This document shows positions 25,092 to 34,494 of a DNA stretch of 64,000 nucleotides, piece by piece. This DNA is from Paraburkholderia edwinii (lineage in GTDB: Bacteria; Pseudomonadota; Gammaproteobacteria; Burkholderiales; Burkholderiaceae), in contig NZ_CP080096.1 in NCBI RefSeq assembly GCF_019428685.1, positions 1,736,001 to 1,800,000 of the forward strand, given 5' to 3'. Made by a program: the position numbers and the translations under genes. Positions within the stretch are counted from its first letter, which is position 1. The number at the start of each line of letters is the position of its first letter. A model generated the notes under the pieces. That model had not been told where the DNA came from, searched no databases, and saw nothing but the letters and a program-made list of their open reading frames with translations.

Positions 25092-28000
25092 GTGAATTCA
25101 ATCGAACACCAGGCGATCGACGAAACTCCCCGCGCAGCCCGCGCGCAACCCGTAGCACCGTTTAACGGCAGTGCGGCCGTGCTGCAACGGCTCGAAGCCG
25201 ATTTGCGGCAGCATGTGCGCGGCGAAGTGCGCTTCGATCAGAGTTCGAAAGCGCTTTACGCCGCCGACGCCTCGAATTACCGGCAAGTGCCGATCGCGGT
25301 CGTCGTGCCGCGCGATATCGACGATCTGATCGCGACGATCGCCGCCTGCGCGCGCAACGATGTGCCGGTTCTGCCGCGCGGCGGCGGCACCTCGCAAAGC
25401 GGGCAGTGCGTAAACGTTGCGGTGGTTGCGGATGCAAGCAAATTCATGAATGGCATCGTGTCGGTCGATCCGGTCGCCCGCACGGCGATCGTCGAACCGG
25501 GCGTGGTCTGCGATTCATTGCGCGACGCCGCCGAGCAACATGGCCTGACGTTCGCGCCGGACCCGGCCACGCACAGCCGCTGCACGCTCGGCGGCATGAT
25601 CGGCAACAATTCGTGCGGCGCGCATTCGGTGATGGCCGGTAAAACGGTCGAAAACATCGAAGCACTCGAAGTGCTGACCTACGATGGCGCGCGCTTCTGG
25701 GTCGGCCCGACTTCCGAAGACGAACTGGCGCGCATTATCGCGGCAGGCGGACGTCAAGGCGAAATCTATGCGGCGCTCAAGGCGCTGCGCGACCGGTACG
25801 CCGACCAGATCCGCGCAAAATTCCCGCAGATCAAGCGCCGTGTCTCGGGCTTCAACCTCGATCAACTGCTGCCCGAAAACGGCTTTAACGTCGCACGCGC
25901 GCTGGTCGGTACCGAAGGCACCTGTGCAGTCACACTGCAAGCGAAGGTGCGCCTCGTGCATAGCCCGGCGCAGCGCGTGATGCTGGTCGTCGGCTTCGAC
26001 AATATCTATGTCGCGGCCGACGCCGTGCCGCATTTCATGCGCTTCAAGCCGATCGCGATCGAAGGCCTCGATCGCGTGATGATTCGCGGCTTGCAGGCGC
26101 GCGGCCTGAAAGCCGAAGAAATTTCACTGCTGCCGCCGGGCGACGCGTGGGTCGTGCTCGAATTCGGCGCCGATACGCAAGAAGCGGCAGTGCAGGCCGC
26201 GCAGGAAGCGGCGCGTTATTTCGAAGCAGGCCAGGCCGGCCCCAATGTGTCGACGAAACTCGTCGAGCCGCGCGCGCTGCAAAACAAGGTGTGGTCGATT
26301 CGCGAGACGGGCGCATCGGCGGTCGCGTTGACGATCGAGCCCGGCAGTCCCGATCCGGTAGTCGGCTGGGAAGATGCGGCCGTCGACCCGATGCGGCTCG
26401 GCGATTATCTGCGCGCCTTCCAGGCGCTGGTCGACCGTTACGGTTACCAGACGTCGCTATACGGGCATTTCGGCGACGGCTGTGTGCATGCACGCATCAC
26501 GTTCGACTTGCGCACGCCGGAGAGCATCGGCCACTGGCGCAAGTTTTTGCGCGAAGCCGCGCACCTGGTCGTCGAGTTCGGCGGTTCGCTGTCGGGCGAG
26601 CACGGCGATGGCCAGGCGAAGGCGGAGTTTCTGCCGGTGATGTACGGCGACGAACTGATGCGGGCGATGGAGCAGTTCAAGGCGATCTGGGATCCTAAGC
26701 ACCGGATGAACCCGGGCAAAGTCGTGCATCCTTACCGCGCCGATGAAAATCTGCGCATGGGGCCCACGTACAAGCCCGTCACGATGCAGACGAAGCTCAC
26801 GTTCGCGAGCCGCGAAGGCGACGGTTTCCGGCGGGCGGTCGAGCGCTGCATCGGCATGGGCAAGTGCCGCTCGCTCGAAGGCGGCACGATGTGCCCGAGC
26901 TATCGCGCGACGCGCGAGGAAGCGTATTCGACGCGCGGCCGCGCGCATCTGTTCTGGGAGATGCTGCAAGGCGAAACCATCAAGGGCGGCTGGCAAAGCG
27001 AAGAAATCAAGGACGCGCTCGATACCTGCCTCGCGTGCAAAGGCTGCAAATCCGACTGTCCGACGCATACCGATATGGCGTCGTACAAGGCCGAGTTCTT
27101 CTCGCATTACTACGAGACGCATCGCCGACCGCGGCAAGCCCTGTTTATGGGCCGCATCAGCGAGTGGGCGCCGCTTGCCGCGCGCTTCGCGCCGCTCGCG
27201 AACCTGATGACGTCGGCGCCCGTGATCGGACCGATCGGCAAATGGGTTGCGGGTGTGGCGCAGGCGCGCAAGCTGCCCACATTCGCGCGTCGCACTTATC
27301 GGCAGATCGCCGCGCAACGGAATGCGACTTCGAATGCGGCGGGCAGGGCGGGCGACGCGCAGAGCGCGCGCGATGCATCGGCAAAGAGGGTCATTCTGTG
27401 GGTCGATACCTTTAACGATCACTTCACGCCGGAGATTGCATCGGCTGCGGCCGATGTGCTGACGCGTCTCGGTTTCGAGGTCGTCTTGCCGAAAAAGCGC
27501 CTGTGCTGCGGCCGGCCGTTATACGACTTCGGCCTGCTTGAGCGCGCGCGTGAGCTGCTCGTCAACGTGCTCGACGACCTCGCCGACGATATCGCGGCCG
27601 GCGTGCCGCTCGTTGGACTCGAGCCTGGCTGCCTGTCGGTCTTCAAGGACGAATTGCTCAAACAGTTGCCCGAGAACGACGCGGCACGACGCCTCTCCGC
27701 GCAAACTTTCCTGTTTTCCGATTTCGTCGCGAGTCAGCCGTTCGAGTGGCCGAAACTCGATGCGCAAGTCATCGTGCATGGCCATTGCCATCAGAAGTCG
27801 CTGTTCGGCATGCAAGGGGACACCGCGCTGCTCGAACGCCTCGGCGTGCAATGGAAGTTGCTCGACACCGGCTGCTGCGGCATGGCGGGCTCGTTCGGTT
27901 TTAACGAAGCACACTACGCCATGTCGGAAAAGATCGGCGAAGACAAACTGTTCCCCGCGGTACGCGCGGCTTCGCAACAGACGATCGTGCTGACTAACGG

Positions 28001-28130
28001 CTTCAGTTGCCGCGAGCAGATCGAACACGGAACGGGCCGGCACGCGCTGCATATCGCGCAACTTGCGCAGCGGGCGCTCGCCGAAGGTGCACCGCAGGTT
28101 CATCGGGCGGCCGCGACGACCGCAGCCTGA
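25092..28130 (+). CDS. Large FAD-linked dehydrogenase with Fe-S (CCG) domains
   Basis: The GTG at 25092 with GAGGA in front is the better start, giving 1012 residues; an upstream ATG at 24963 adds a basic, unfolded-looking leader. Domains in order: PCMH-type FAD domain (about 50-230, with PRGGGTSQSGQ and GGMIGNNSCGAHS), FAD-oxidase C-terminal domain (about 260-545), 4Fe-4S ferredoxin cysteines (about 586-605 and CLACKGCKSDCP at 646-657), and two CCG segments (LCCGRP near 804, GCCGMAG near 927). This is the fusion type of D-lactate/D-2-hydroxyacid dehydrogenases, feeding electrons to the quinone pool. The substrate is unproven. It is convergent with an XRE-cupin regulator. Confidence 0.9.
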   Translation: MNSIEHQAIDETPRAARAQPVAPFNGSAAVLQRLEADLRQHVRGEVRFDQSSKALYAADASNYRQVPIAVVVPRDIDDLIATIAACARNDVPVLPRGGGTSQSGQCVNVAVVADASKFMNGIVSVDPVARTAIVEPGVVCDSLRDAAEQHGLTFAPDPATHSRCTLGGMIGNNSCGAHSVMAGKTVENIEALEVLTYDGARFWVGPTSEDELARIIAAGGRQGEIYAALKALRDRYADQIRAKFPQIKRRVSGFNLDQLLPENGFNVARALVGTEGTCAVTLQAKVRLVHSPAQRVMLVVGFDNIYVAADAVPHFMRFKPIAIEGLDRVMIRGLQARGLKAEEISLLPPGDAWVVLEFGADTQEAAVQAAQEAARYFEAGQAGPNVSTKLVEPRALQNKVWSIRETGASAVALTIEPGSPDPVVGWEDAAVDPMRLGDYLRAFQALVDRYGYQTSLYGHFGDGCVHARITFDLRTPESIGHWRKFLREAAHLVVEFGGSLSGEHGDGQAKAEFLPVMYGDELMRAMEQFKAIWDPKHRMNPGKVVHPYRADENLRMGPTYKPVTMQTKLTFASREGDGFRRAVERCIGMGKCRSLEGGTMCPSYRATREEAYSTRGRAHLFWEMLQGETIKGGWQSEEIKDALDTCLACKGCKSDCPTHTDMASYKAEFFSHYYETHRRPRQALFMGRISEWAPLAARFAPLANLMTSAPVIGPIGKWVAGVAQARKLPTFARRTYRQIAAQRNATSNAAGRAGDAQSARDASAKRVILWVDTFNDHFTPEIASAAADVLTRLGFEVVLPKKRLCCGRPLYDFGLLERARELLVNVLDDLADDIAAGVPLVGLEPGCLSVFKDELLKQLPENDAARRLSAQTFLFSDFVASQPFEWPKLDAQVIVHGHCHQKSLFGMQGDTALLERLGVQWKLLDTGCCGMAGSFGFNEAHYAMSEKIGEDKLFPAVRAASQQTIVLTNGFSCREQIEHGTGRHALHIAQLAQRALAEGAPQVHRAAATTAA

Positions 28131-28151
28131 GAAACGGAAAACGCCGGACCG

Positions 28152-28784
28152 CTACTTCCTCTTCGCCGGTTCGGCGTCCGGCGGCTGCGCGAGCTCGGCG
28201 CCGGTCGCCATCCACAGCACTTCAGCGTCTTGTTCGCTCGTCGAAACGGCCGCGTGACCGGTACGGCTATCGAAATAGATGCTGTCGCCGGCATTCAGAT
28301 GCGTCGGTGCGTACAGTTCGGAATAGAGGCACACGCTGCCGCTGATCACATAAAGAAACTCTTCGCCTTCGTGGCGGCCCCAGTCGTCGAACGCGTCGAG
28401 CGTATGCGCTGAAATGCGGATGCGAAACGGCAACATCGCCTTGTGTGCGAGGTCCGTCGCGAGCAATTCCATCTGATAGCCGCGATACGCGTGACGCTGC
28501 CCCTCGTCCTTGCGCGTGAGCGCGCGGCGGCCGCCCGCGGCGGGTTTCTGCGCCGCGCCGAACAGGTCGGTCAGATCGATTTCGAGGCCGAGCACGATTT
28601 TCTGCAGCACGTCGAAGGTCGGCGACATCAGGCCGTTTTCCACTTTCGATAGCGTGGAGCGCGACACGCCGCATAGGCGGCTCGCGTTTTCCAGCGTCAG
28701 ATCGAGCGCGACCCGCGCGGCGCGCACGCGCCGTCCGAGGTCGGATGTCGCGGACTCGGCGGGTTTGGCGGAAGCGGTATCCAT
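28152..28784 (-). CDS. XRE-family regulator with C-terminal cupin domain
   Basis: A 210-residue protein starting at ATG 28784. A lambda-Cro-type helix-turn-helix (about 16-72, SRLCGVSRSTLSKVENGLMS) is followed by a cupin sensor domain (about 125-195, GEEFLYVISGSV, then LNAGDSIYFDSRTGHA). Such proteins sense small metabolites and often control the neighbouring catabolic gene. It is convergent with the FAD/Fe-S dehydrogenase, with 21 bases between stop codons, so direct control would need a separate promoter site. Confidence 0.9.
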   Translation of the reverse strand: MDTASAKPAESATSDLGRRVRAARVALDLTLENASRLCGVSRSTLSKVENGLMSPTFDVLQKIVLGLEIDLTDLFGAAQKPAAGGRRALTRKDEGQRHAYRGYQMELLATDLAHKAMLPFRIRISAHTLDAFDDWGRHEGEEFLYVISGSVCLYSELYAPTHLNAGDSIYFDSRTGHAAVSTSEQDAEVLWMATGAELAQPPDAEPAKRK

Positions 28785-29257
28785 GGCGTGGCGTGACTGG
28801 GAGGCGGTTGGCTGCGGCGCGCGGTACTCACCCCGCTGTGCAAGCACAGTACCGCGGGCGTGAGTGTTTTAATCGTTGTTTCCGATCATAACATTCCGAT
28901 CGCAAGCGGCCGCTCATGTACCCGACTTATTGAGGACAGGCCTTTAAGGAAAAGCCTTACCGCCAGATACATTGCGTTTCCCATCGGAAAACCATAGCCG
29001 CGCGGCAATCGCCCACGCATCGTTCACACAACTGTCATACATCTCGCGCGCTGCGATTGCCGTCTTGCCGCCCTATCAACAGGCGGCAAGCCTGACTATT
29101 CCGCCAAACAACATTAATTCATCGCGAAGGTTCGCGTCGTCGCGCGCTCCTTCGCTACTTGACTGGGGTACATGCGCCCAATGGGCTAAAAATGCACCTA
29201 TGCCAGTTTGGTGCCGGAACCTGGCGGGACACGCCACCAAACTTGCATTGTGTGCAA
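28785..29257. other. Intergenic region before the OmpR-type regulator end
   Basis: Promoter side of the XRE-cupin gene and 3' side of the regulator at 29258. No gene, repeat or clear terminator is seen in the 473 bases. Confidence 0.35.
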
Positions 29258-30007
29258 TCAGAACGGATGGGCGACGACGGCTTCGCCGATTCTCGCAGAC
29301 GCGACCGTGGCGGGCCGCGTTCTGACGAGGTCGAACACGTAGCCGATCGAATAGACGGTTTTAAGCTGGAGATTGCTGTGCTCACCGAGCGACAGTTTGC
29401 TGCGGAGCTTGTAGATATGCTGCTCGATCGAACGGCTCGCGATGATCGCCTCCTTGCCCCAGACCGCGCGCGCAATCTGTTCGCGCGTGAGCAGGGTGCC
29501 GGCGTTCGCAAACAGCAGCCACGCGAGCGTCAGTTCGCGTGCGGTCAGCTTGATGTGCTGGCCGTTGATGCTGATGGCGCTCGTCGAGCGGTCGATCGTG
29601 TATTCGCCAAGCGAAATGCGGCTGTCCGAATTCGTGCCGCCGCCGTTCTTCGCGATCGTGCGGCGCGCGCGCGCCAGCACTTCCTTCGCGCTTGGCGTGC
29701 CGACCGCGATCTCGTCGACGCCGGCGTCGAGCGCCTCGATGATGCTGTCCGTGTCCCACGACTGGCCAATCATCATCACCGGCAAATCGCGGCGGAAGTG
29801 ACAGGCGCGCCACGACAGTACGCCGCGGCCGGCCGCGACGCTACGGCCCGAGTCGAACAGCACGAGCGCCGCGTCGTGGCGCTCGAGAAAACGGATCAAC
29901 GGAAGCTCGCTCGTAAAGCGGATGCAGCGGTAATTGCCGTCCTCTTCGAATGCCTTGTCGATCTCGCGAAACAGATGGTCGTTTTGTGTGTAAAAGGCAA
30001 TCTGCAT
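29258..30007 (-). CDS. OmpR-type response regulator, atypical receiver (HrpG-like layout)
   Basis: A 249-residue protein, start ATG 30007 with GGAGA. The receiver (1-118) keeps a phospho-acceptor-like D52 (VLFDSGR), but the usual acidic pair reads N9-D10 and the conserved lysine of the KP motif is T104-P105. Phosphotransfer may therefore be altered. The winged-helix Trans_reg_C domain spans about 145-238 (TAREL, EQHIYKLRSKL, then VYSIGYVF). No sensor kinase is adjacent. It is divergent from a 482-residue AraC-type regulator, the same geometry as hrpG/hrpX of Xanthomonas. The HrpG assignment is inference from layout and size. Confidence 0.85.
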   Translation of the reverse strand: MQIAFYTQNDHLFREIDKAFEEDGNYRCIRFTSELPLIRFLERHDAALVLFDSGRSVAAGRGVLSWRACHFRRDLPVMMIGQSWDTDSIIEALDAGVDEIAVGTPSAKEVLARARRTIAKNGGGTNSDSRISLGEYTIDRSTSAISINGQHIKLTARELTLAWLLFANAGTLLTREQIARAVWGKEAIIASRSIEQHIYKLRSKLSLGEHSNLQLKTVYSIGYVFDLVRTRPATVASARIGEAVVAHPF

Positions 30008-30425
30008 GATTTCTCCGTAACGATCGCCGCGCTTCGCAATGAAGCGCAATCCACCCCGTCGGGTCAGGTCCTTGGTCGTTGGCTACGAACGGTCGTCGCG
30101 TCGTGCTCTGTCCAACACAACACGCAATAGAGGGGGCGTATTCCCACTTCGCATCCGAAAGCTGCACATCAGATCGTGCGAAGTCCGGGTTGGCGTGCAA
30201 AACCGAAAGCCATTCGGCGAATGTACAGAAAATGAAAGAAAGTACCGTGAAGCGAACTTGCGAGGGGCGTCAATCCTCAACAATGCTCAAGTTCATTTAA
30301 CGTGCGGGATTATTGAGAATCCTGGCCGACGATTTGGCTACATTGGGTTCCGTTGCGGTGTTCGGGTTTGCCCCGAGCACTCGGACGTTTGACACGTCCG
30401 TATAGAATCGCCAACGGAGCCCGCC
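30008..30425. promoter_or_regulatory. Divergent control region, OmpR-type / AraC-type regulators
   Basis: 418 bases without a gene. I looked for a PIP box (TTCGC-N15-TTCGC) and a TTCG-N16-TTCG hrp-II box and found neither. AT content rises at 30220-30310, a likely promoter zone for the AraC-type gene. Confidence 0.4.
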
Positions 30426-31874
30426 ATGCTTGCCACTTTCTACTTCCCGTACGTCTCGATGTTGACGTCGACATCGATCCCTCCCGCATTGACCGAGCTC
30501 ATTTCCGAGGGCCGGATACAGGCCGCCGCCGCCCAGGCGTCGCGCCACGTCGATACCTGCGATCCCGATCTGCTACCCGGCCTGCTGCAGTTGCACGGCG
30601 ACCTGCAGATGGCGGTCGGCATGGATGTCGATGCCGAGGAGTCGTATCGGGAAGCACAAAAGCTGATGCGCACGTCGAAAGAGCAGGTGCGCTTCGCGTC
30701 GTGCCGCAACGCCGGCTGGCAGGCGCTGTTCCGCTGCCGCTACGGCACCGCGATGTCGTGCTTCATGCGCCTCGTCGACCAGCCGGGCAGCGACCTGGCG
30801 CTGCGTCTGGAAGGCTACTTCGGCATGTTCGGCGTGCTGTTCGGCCTTGGCCGCCTGCGGGATGCCGACGGCGTGCTCGATGCGCTCGACGATCTGATCG
30901 ACGACTCGAGCACGACGCTCAAGAACGCCCGAGGCTGGCGCGAATTGCTGACCGCCGTGCGTTTCGACGTCGCGACGCAAAGCGAGCTGCGCTCGCATCC
31001 GGAGCTGAGCGACCACGTTTACTGGCAGTCGGGCCTTGCCGGCGAAGGCGCACCGCGCATCGCGCCGATGCAGGGCACGACGCCGCGCGTGAGCACGTAC
31101 ACGGTGCAAACTCCGCTGCTGCGCGCACGGACCGACTATCTGAAGCAGCTGATGCAGCTCGCGAACGGCCAGCGCGACGTCGGCCATGTGCTCGGCGCGC
31201 ATGCGGACTGGGCTGGCAAGCAGGGCATCGCGAGCTACCAGGGCGCGGTGCGCATCGAGATCGTCCTCGCAAGTCTCGCCGGCGGCGCGCCGGCGCTGGC
31301 CGAATCGATTCTCACGCTGCTCAATGCGGAAGTGCGGATGCCGCAAAGCCACCGGCAGCTCGAGTATCTGTACTGCTTCGCGAAGCTGCGTCATCAGCAG
31401 GAGCGCAACGCGGAATCGCTGCGCGTCTACACGCGCTACGCGCTGACGGCGATGCGCTGTATCCGCGATGAGGCGGGAGCGCTCGCGCGCTATGCGCAGC
31501 GCACCGTGCGTGTGCCGGAGCAACTCGACGATATCGGCGCACGGTTGCCCGCGCGTTATCGCCGCGCGTACCGCTATCTCGTCGATAACCTCGATCGCAA
31601 GGATCTGTCGATTCGCGAGATCGCCGGTGAAATCGGCGTGACCGAGCGTGCATTGCAAAGCGCATTCAAGAGCAGCCTTGGTTCGACGCCGAGCGAAATC
31701 GTACGCCGCCTGCGTATGGAGCGCATCCGCGCCGAGCTGCAGACGTCCGAAGGCGCGCACGAAAACGGCATCCTGGCGACGGCGAACAAGTGGGGCGTCA
31801 GCAACCGCTCGACGCTTGTGAACAGCTATCGCCGCGAGTTCAACGAAGCGCCGTCCGATACGCTGAATCGCTAA
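30426..31874 (+). CDS. AraC-family regulator with long TPR-like N-terminus (HrpB/HrpX-like)
   Basis: A 482-residue protein. The first 370 residues are helical repeats resembling TPRs (for example QLHGDLQMAVGMDVDAEESY and RNAGWQALFRCRYGTA), and the C-terminal about 95 residues carry a double helix-turn-helix (LSIREIAGEIGVTERALQ, then GVSNRSTLVNSYRREFNEAP). Size and architecture match the HrpB/HrpX activators of type III secretion, and the divergent OmpR-type partner strengthens the parallel. No type III secretion gene is in the window, so the target regulon is unknown. Followed by a strong terminator. Confidence 0.85.
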   Translation: MLATFYFPYVSMLTSTSIPPALTELISEGRIQAAAAQASRHVDTCDPDLLPGLLQLHGDLQMAVGMDVDAEESYREAQKLMRTSKEQVRFASCRNAGWQALFRCRYGTAMSCFMRLVDQPGSDLALRLEGYFGMFGVLFGLGRLRDADGVLDALDDLIDDSSTTLKNARGWRELLTAVRFDVATQSELRSHPELSDHVYWQSGLAGEGAPRIAPMQGTTPRVSTYTVQTPLLRARTDYLKQLMQLANGQRDVGHVLGAHADWAGKQGIASYQGAVRIEIVLASLAGGAPALAESILTLLNAEVRMPQSHRQLEYLYCFAKLRHQQERNAESLRVYTRYALTAMRCIRDEAGALARYAQRTVRVPEQLDDIGARLPARYRRAYRYLVDNLDRKDLSIREIAGEIGVTERALQSAFKSSLGSTPSEIVRRLRMERIRAELQTSEGAHENGILATANKWGVSNRSTLVNSYRREFNEAPSDTLNR

Positions 31875-31922
31875 AGAGCGGCGCTTCGCCGCTCGGCGAT
31901 CGCTTTAAACGGTGTTCCCATT

Positions 31923-31956
31923 GGTGATGACGTGAATGCGTCATCACCTTTTTTTT
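31923..31956 (+). terminator. Intrinsic terminator of the AraC-type gene
   Basis: GGTGATGACG (31923-31932) pairs with CGTCATCACC (31939-31948), followed by eight T residues. Confidence 0.93.
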
Positions 31957-32077
31957 CGCGCCCGCGCGATTCAATCTGCTGCTCAAAGTTGAGCGCGTTC
32001 TGCTGCTTGAGTGGAAAACCGCTCGCGGTATCGTAACCGGGATACCTTTTCGCGGACATTCACACTGGAGGATGCAG

Positions 32078-32719
32078 ATGAGCACGCTTTACCTCGGCGA
32101 CACCGTGCCCGACTTCGAGCAGGACACGTCGATCGGCAGGATCCGTTTCTTCGACTGGGCAGGTGACTCGTGGGTCGTGCTGTTTTCGCACCCGGCCGAC
32201 TTCACGCCCGTATGCACGACCGAATTAGGCCTTACAGGCAAACTTCAGCCGGAATTCGACAAGCGCAACGTCAAGGCGATCGCGATTTCGGTCGACGACG
32301 CCGCGTCGCATCGCGCGTGGATCGGCGATATCGAAGACACGCAAAAGACCGTGGTTGGTTTTCCGATCATCGCGGACAAGGACAGGACTGTCGCGACGCT
32401 GTTCGACATGATCCATCCGAATCAGTCGGGCATGGCGACGGTGCGGGCCGTGTTTATCATCGACCCGCAACGCAAGCTGCGCCTCACGCTCACGTATCCG
32501 ATGAGTATCGGCCGCAACTTCGACGAGATCTTGCGCGTGATCGACGCGCTGCAGCTCAGCGACGCGCACGGCGTTGCCACGCCGGGCAACTGGCAAGCCG
32601 GCGACGACGTGATCATTCCACTGTCGATTCAGGACGAAGAGACGATCCGGCAGCGCTTTCCGAAGGGATATCGGGCCGAGCGCCCGTACCTGCGCTATAC
32701 GCCGCAACCGGACAAGTAA
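32078..32719 (+). CDS. 1-Cys peroxiredoxin (Prx6 family)
   Basis: A 213-residue thioredoxin-fold peroxidase. The peroxidatic cysteine is C46 in HPADFTPVCTTEL, and the C-terminal AhpC-TSA dimer domain (about 155-205) lacks a resolving cysteine, as in Prx6. It reduces hydrogen peroxide and alkyl peroxides in the cytosol. ATG 32078 is chosen over ATG 32072 because GGAGG at 32067 leaves no room for the latter. Its neighbour is an ECF-sigma/catalase-like unit, which makes the stretch from 32 to 35.6 kb an oxidative-stress patch. Confidence 0.95.
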   Translation: MSTLYLGDTVPDFEQDTSIGRIRFFDWAGDSWVVLFSHPADFTPVCTTELGLTGKLQPEFDKRNVKAIAISVDDAASHRAWIGDIEDTQKTVVGFPIIADKDRTVATLFDMIHPNQSGMATVRAVFIIDPQRKLRLTLTYPMSIGRNFDEILRVIDALQLSDAHGVATPGNWQAGDDVIIPLSIQDEETIRQRFPKGYRAERPYLRYTPQPDK

Positions 32720-32790
32720 TTGAATTGCTTCGCGTGTCCGGTTTCATCAATCAGTTCGATTAACGAAACGAATGGCGTAACGCTATAAAG

Positions 32791-32830
32791 CCGCTTAGCC
32801 GAAAGCGATAAGGCTCAAGCGGCTAAGCGG
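32791..32830. terminator. Long-loop hairpin between convergent genes
   Basis: CCGCTTAGCC (32791-32800) pairs with GGCTAAGCGG (32821-32830) over a 20-nt loop. On the - strand it is followed by CTTTATAG, so it probably ends the anti-sigma transcript and perhaps also the peroxiredoxin one. Confidence 0.55.
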
Positions 32831-32863
32831 TTCTGGTTTGGGCGGTTTGGGAGGAGGGCGCAA

Positions 32864-33805
32864 TTAACCGAGCGTGCCATGCGCCGCCGAAGCGGAACTG
32901 GCCTTGCCGAACAGCTGATCGACGCCTTGTCCGGAGATCTGCTTGCCGATCGCCATCAGATCGAGGCCCCGGTTTTCTCCGCCGACGAGCGCGTAATGCA
33001 GCTCATCCTGGCGCCACGTGACGACATTCATATCGGACACCGTGGCCTGAGCGACTGCCGCGTCCGGCCGCATATCTTTCATCACACATAGCGCGACCGG
33101 CGGACCATCGGGCGGCAAATACTCGATCTGCACAAGCGGTTTGCCCTGAAAGCGCAGACGCGTAACACGCTTGAACGTGAGCCCCGCGGAGCTGAGGTCC
33201 GGCACGCGCAACGACAGTTTGTCGTCTTGACGGATCTGCGCGACCGTTTGTGCCGACGTTTCGGTATCGACCGGGCCGAACGCGACGGTTTCACGCGAAT
33301 AAAGCTTCTGATAGTCGACCACTGCGCGAATCCACGGCGAAGGGCCGTTCGATGCGGTGGTGAAGGCGCCTTGTGCAGGGTTGAGACCCGGGGCGAGACG
33401 CAACACCGCGCCGAGACAGAACGCGCCTGCGACGAACGCCACCGCCAGCCATGCAGGCGCGATGCGCATTCGTGAGCGCACCGGCGTGGAGGGCGGCATG
33501 GTCGCGCCGTGTTCGATATGCGCGTCGTTCGCGCTGCGGTCGGAGGACGCGGTTGCAGAAGCGCTAGCCGTCGGCGCCGCATGGGCGCGCGCAAGCGCTT
33601 CGATTTTTTTCGTTAAGCTTTCAGGAACGGGAGGTAACTTCTGGTCGGCGAATGCGTCGTTGTAAGGCAGACGCGACGCTGAAAAGAGCGCGACGCGCTC
33701 CGCTGCTTCGGGCGAGGCCGCGATCTCCTTTTCGATTTCCTGGCGCTCGATAGGCGATAGATCACCGTCGACATACGCCATGAGTAGCATGTCGTCCAGT
33801 TTCAT
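32864..33805 (-). CDS. Membrane anti-sigma factor
   Basis: A 313-residue protein with a cytosolic sigma-binding N-terminus (MLLMAYVDGDLSPIERQEIE), an Ala/Ser-rich linker, one transmembrane helix at about 117-137, and a periplasmic domain to the end. Its ATG overlaps the stop of the sigma gene by four bases (ATGA), the usual coupling of an ECF sigma and its inhibitor. The N-terminal domain has no obvious zinc HxxxCxxC motif, so release may be by proteolysis or conformational change rather than by thiol oxidation. Confidence 0.85.
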   Translation of the reverse strand: MKLDDMLLMAYVDGDLSPIERQEIEKEIAASPEAAERVALFSASRLPYNDAFADQKLPPVPESLTKKIEALARAHAAPTASASATASSDRSANDAHIEHGATMPPSTPVRSRMRIAPAWLAVAFVAGAFCLGAVLRLAPGLNPAQGAFTTASNGPSPWIRAVVDYQKLYSRETVAFGPVDTETSAQTVAQIRQDDKLSLRVPDLSSAGLTFKRVTRLRFQGKPLVQIEYLPPDGPPVALCVMKDMRPDAAVAQATVSDMNVVTWRQDELHYALVGGENRGLDLMAIGKQISGQGVDQLFGKASSASAAHGTLG

Positions 33806-34350
33806 GAGACTTCGCCCTTGCTCTTAACCGTATTCTTCATTTTCTGGCCTTCTCGCACGCCGAAATGCGCACCTATGGCCTGGCGTGCCCGCGACAAACG
33901 GCTCATGACCGTTCCGACTGGCACCTCGAGGACTTCTGCAGCCTCGCTATAGCTCAGGCCTTCCACCGCAACTAAAAGCATAACGACGCGTTGTGCTTCC
34001 GGCAAGCGTGAGACAGCATCGATAATCTGTCCGTTCATCACATGATCTTCAGGCGAACGTGCGGCCGGATCGGCAACGGTTTCGAGCAGCGCGTCGTCCC
34101 ATTGCATGCTGGAACGGCTGCGCACGCTGCGTGCCCGTAACTCGTTGATCCAGGTCGAATGCACAATCGAAAACATCCAGCTAAGCGGCGCGGTGCCGGG
34201 TCTTAACTGGTGAGCACGCTCGAGAGCGCGCACGCACGCGCGCTGTACAAGATCCTCCGCATCGTGCTGGTCACCGGTGATGCGCAGCGCGAACGCCCAC
34301 AGGCGCGGCAGCATGCCCGGCAGGAGGCTGGGTAAGTCTGCGTCGGTCAT
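33802..34350 (-). CDS. ECF-family RNA polymerase sigma factor
   Basis: A 182-residue sigma-70 region 2/4 protein. Region 2 holds DAEDLVQRACVRALERAHQL and PLSWMFSIVHSTWINELR, and region 4 SYSEAAEVLEVPVGTVMSRLSRAR. ATG 34350 is chosen because the sigma domain begins directly after it and GAGGA precedes it. It is co-transcribed with the anti-sigma gene and lies directly downstream of the catalase-like gene on the same strand. ECF/anti-sigma/SrpA groups of this type answer to peroxide or singlet-oxygen-type stress. Confidence 0.93.
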   Translation of the reverse strand: MTDADLPSLLPGMLPRLWAFALRITGDQHDAEDLVQRACVRALERAHQLRPGTAPLSWMFSIVHSTWINELRARSVRSRSSMQWDDALLETVADPAARSPEDHVMNGQIIDAVSRLPEAQRVVMLLVAVEGLSYSEAAEVLEVPVGTVMSRLSRARQAIGAHFGVREGQKMKNTVKSKGEVS

Positions 34351-34494
34351 CGACGGAGTTCCTCGTTTGTCCCTTGTAGTAATCGAATCGCGCCGTCCAA
34401 GTCGACGCTTGCTGCTGCCGTGGGCGGGAGCGCACGGTAACACACGAGTTTAACTTCTCGTAATAAAGTCTGCTGAGCATTGCTTGTTCTAAGG

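Noticed and set aside
30008..30425. PIP or hrp-II box between the HrpG/HrpX-like genes
   Set aside because: TTCGC and TTCG elements occur, but none has the required partner at 15 or 16 bases.
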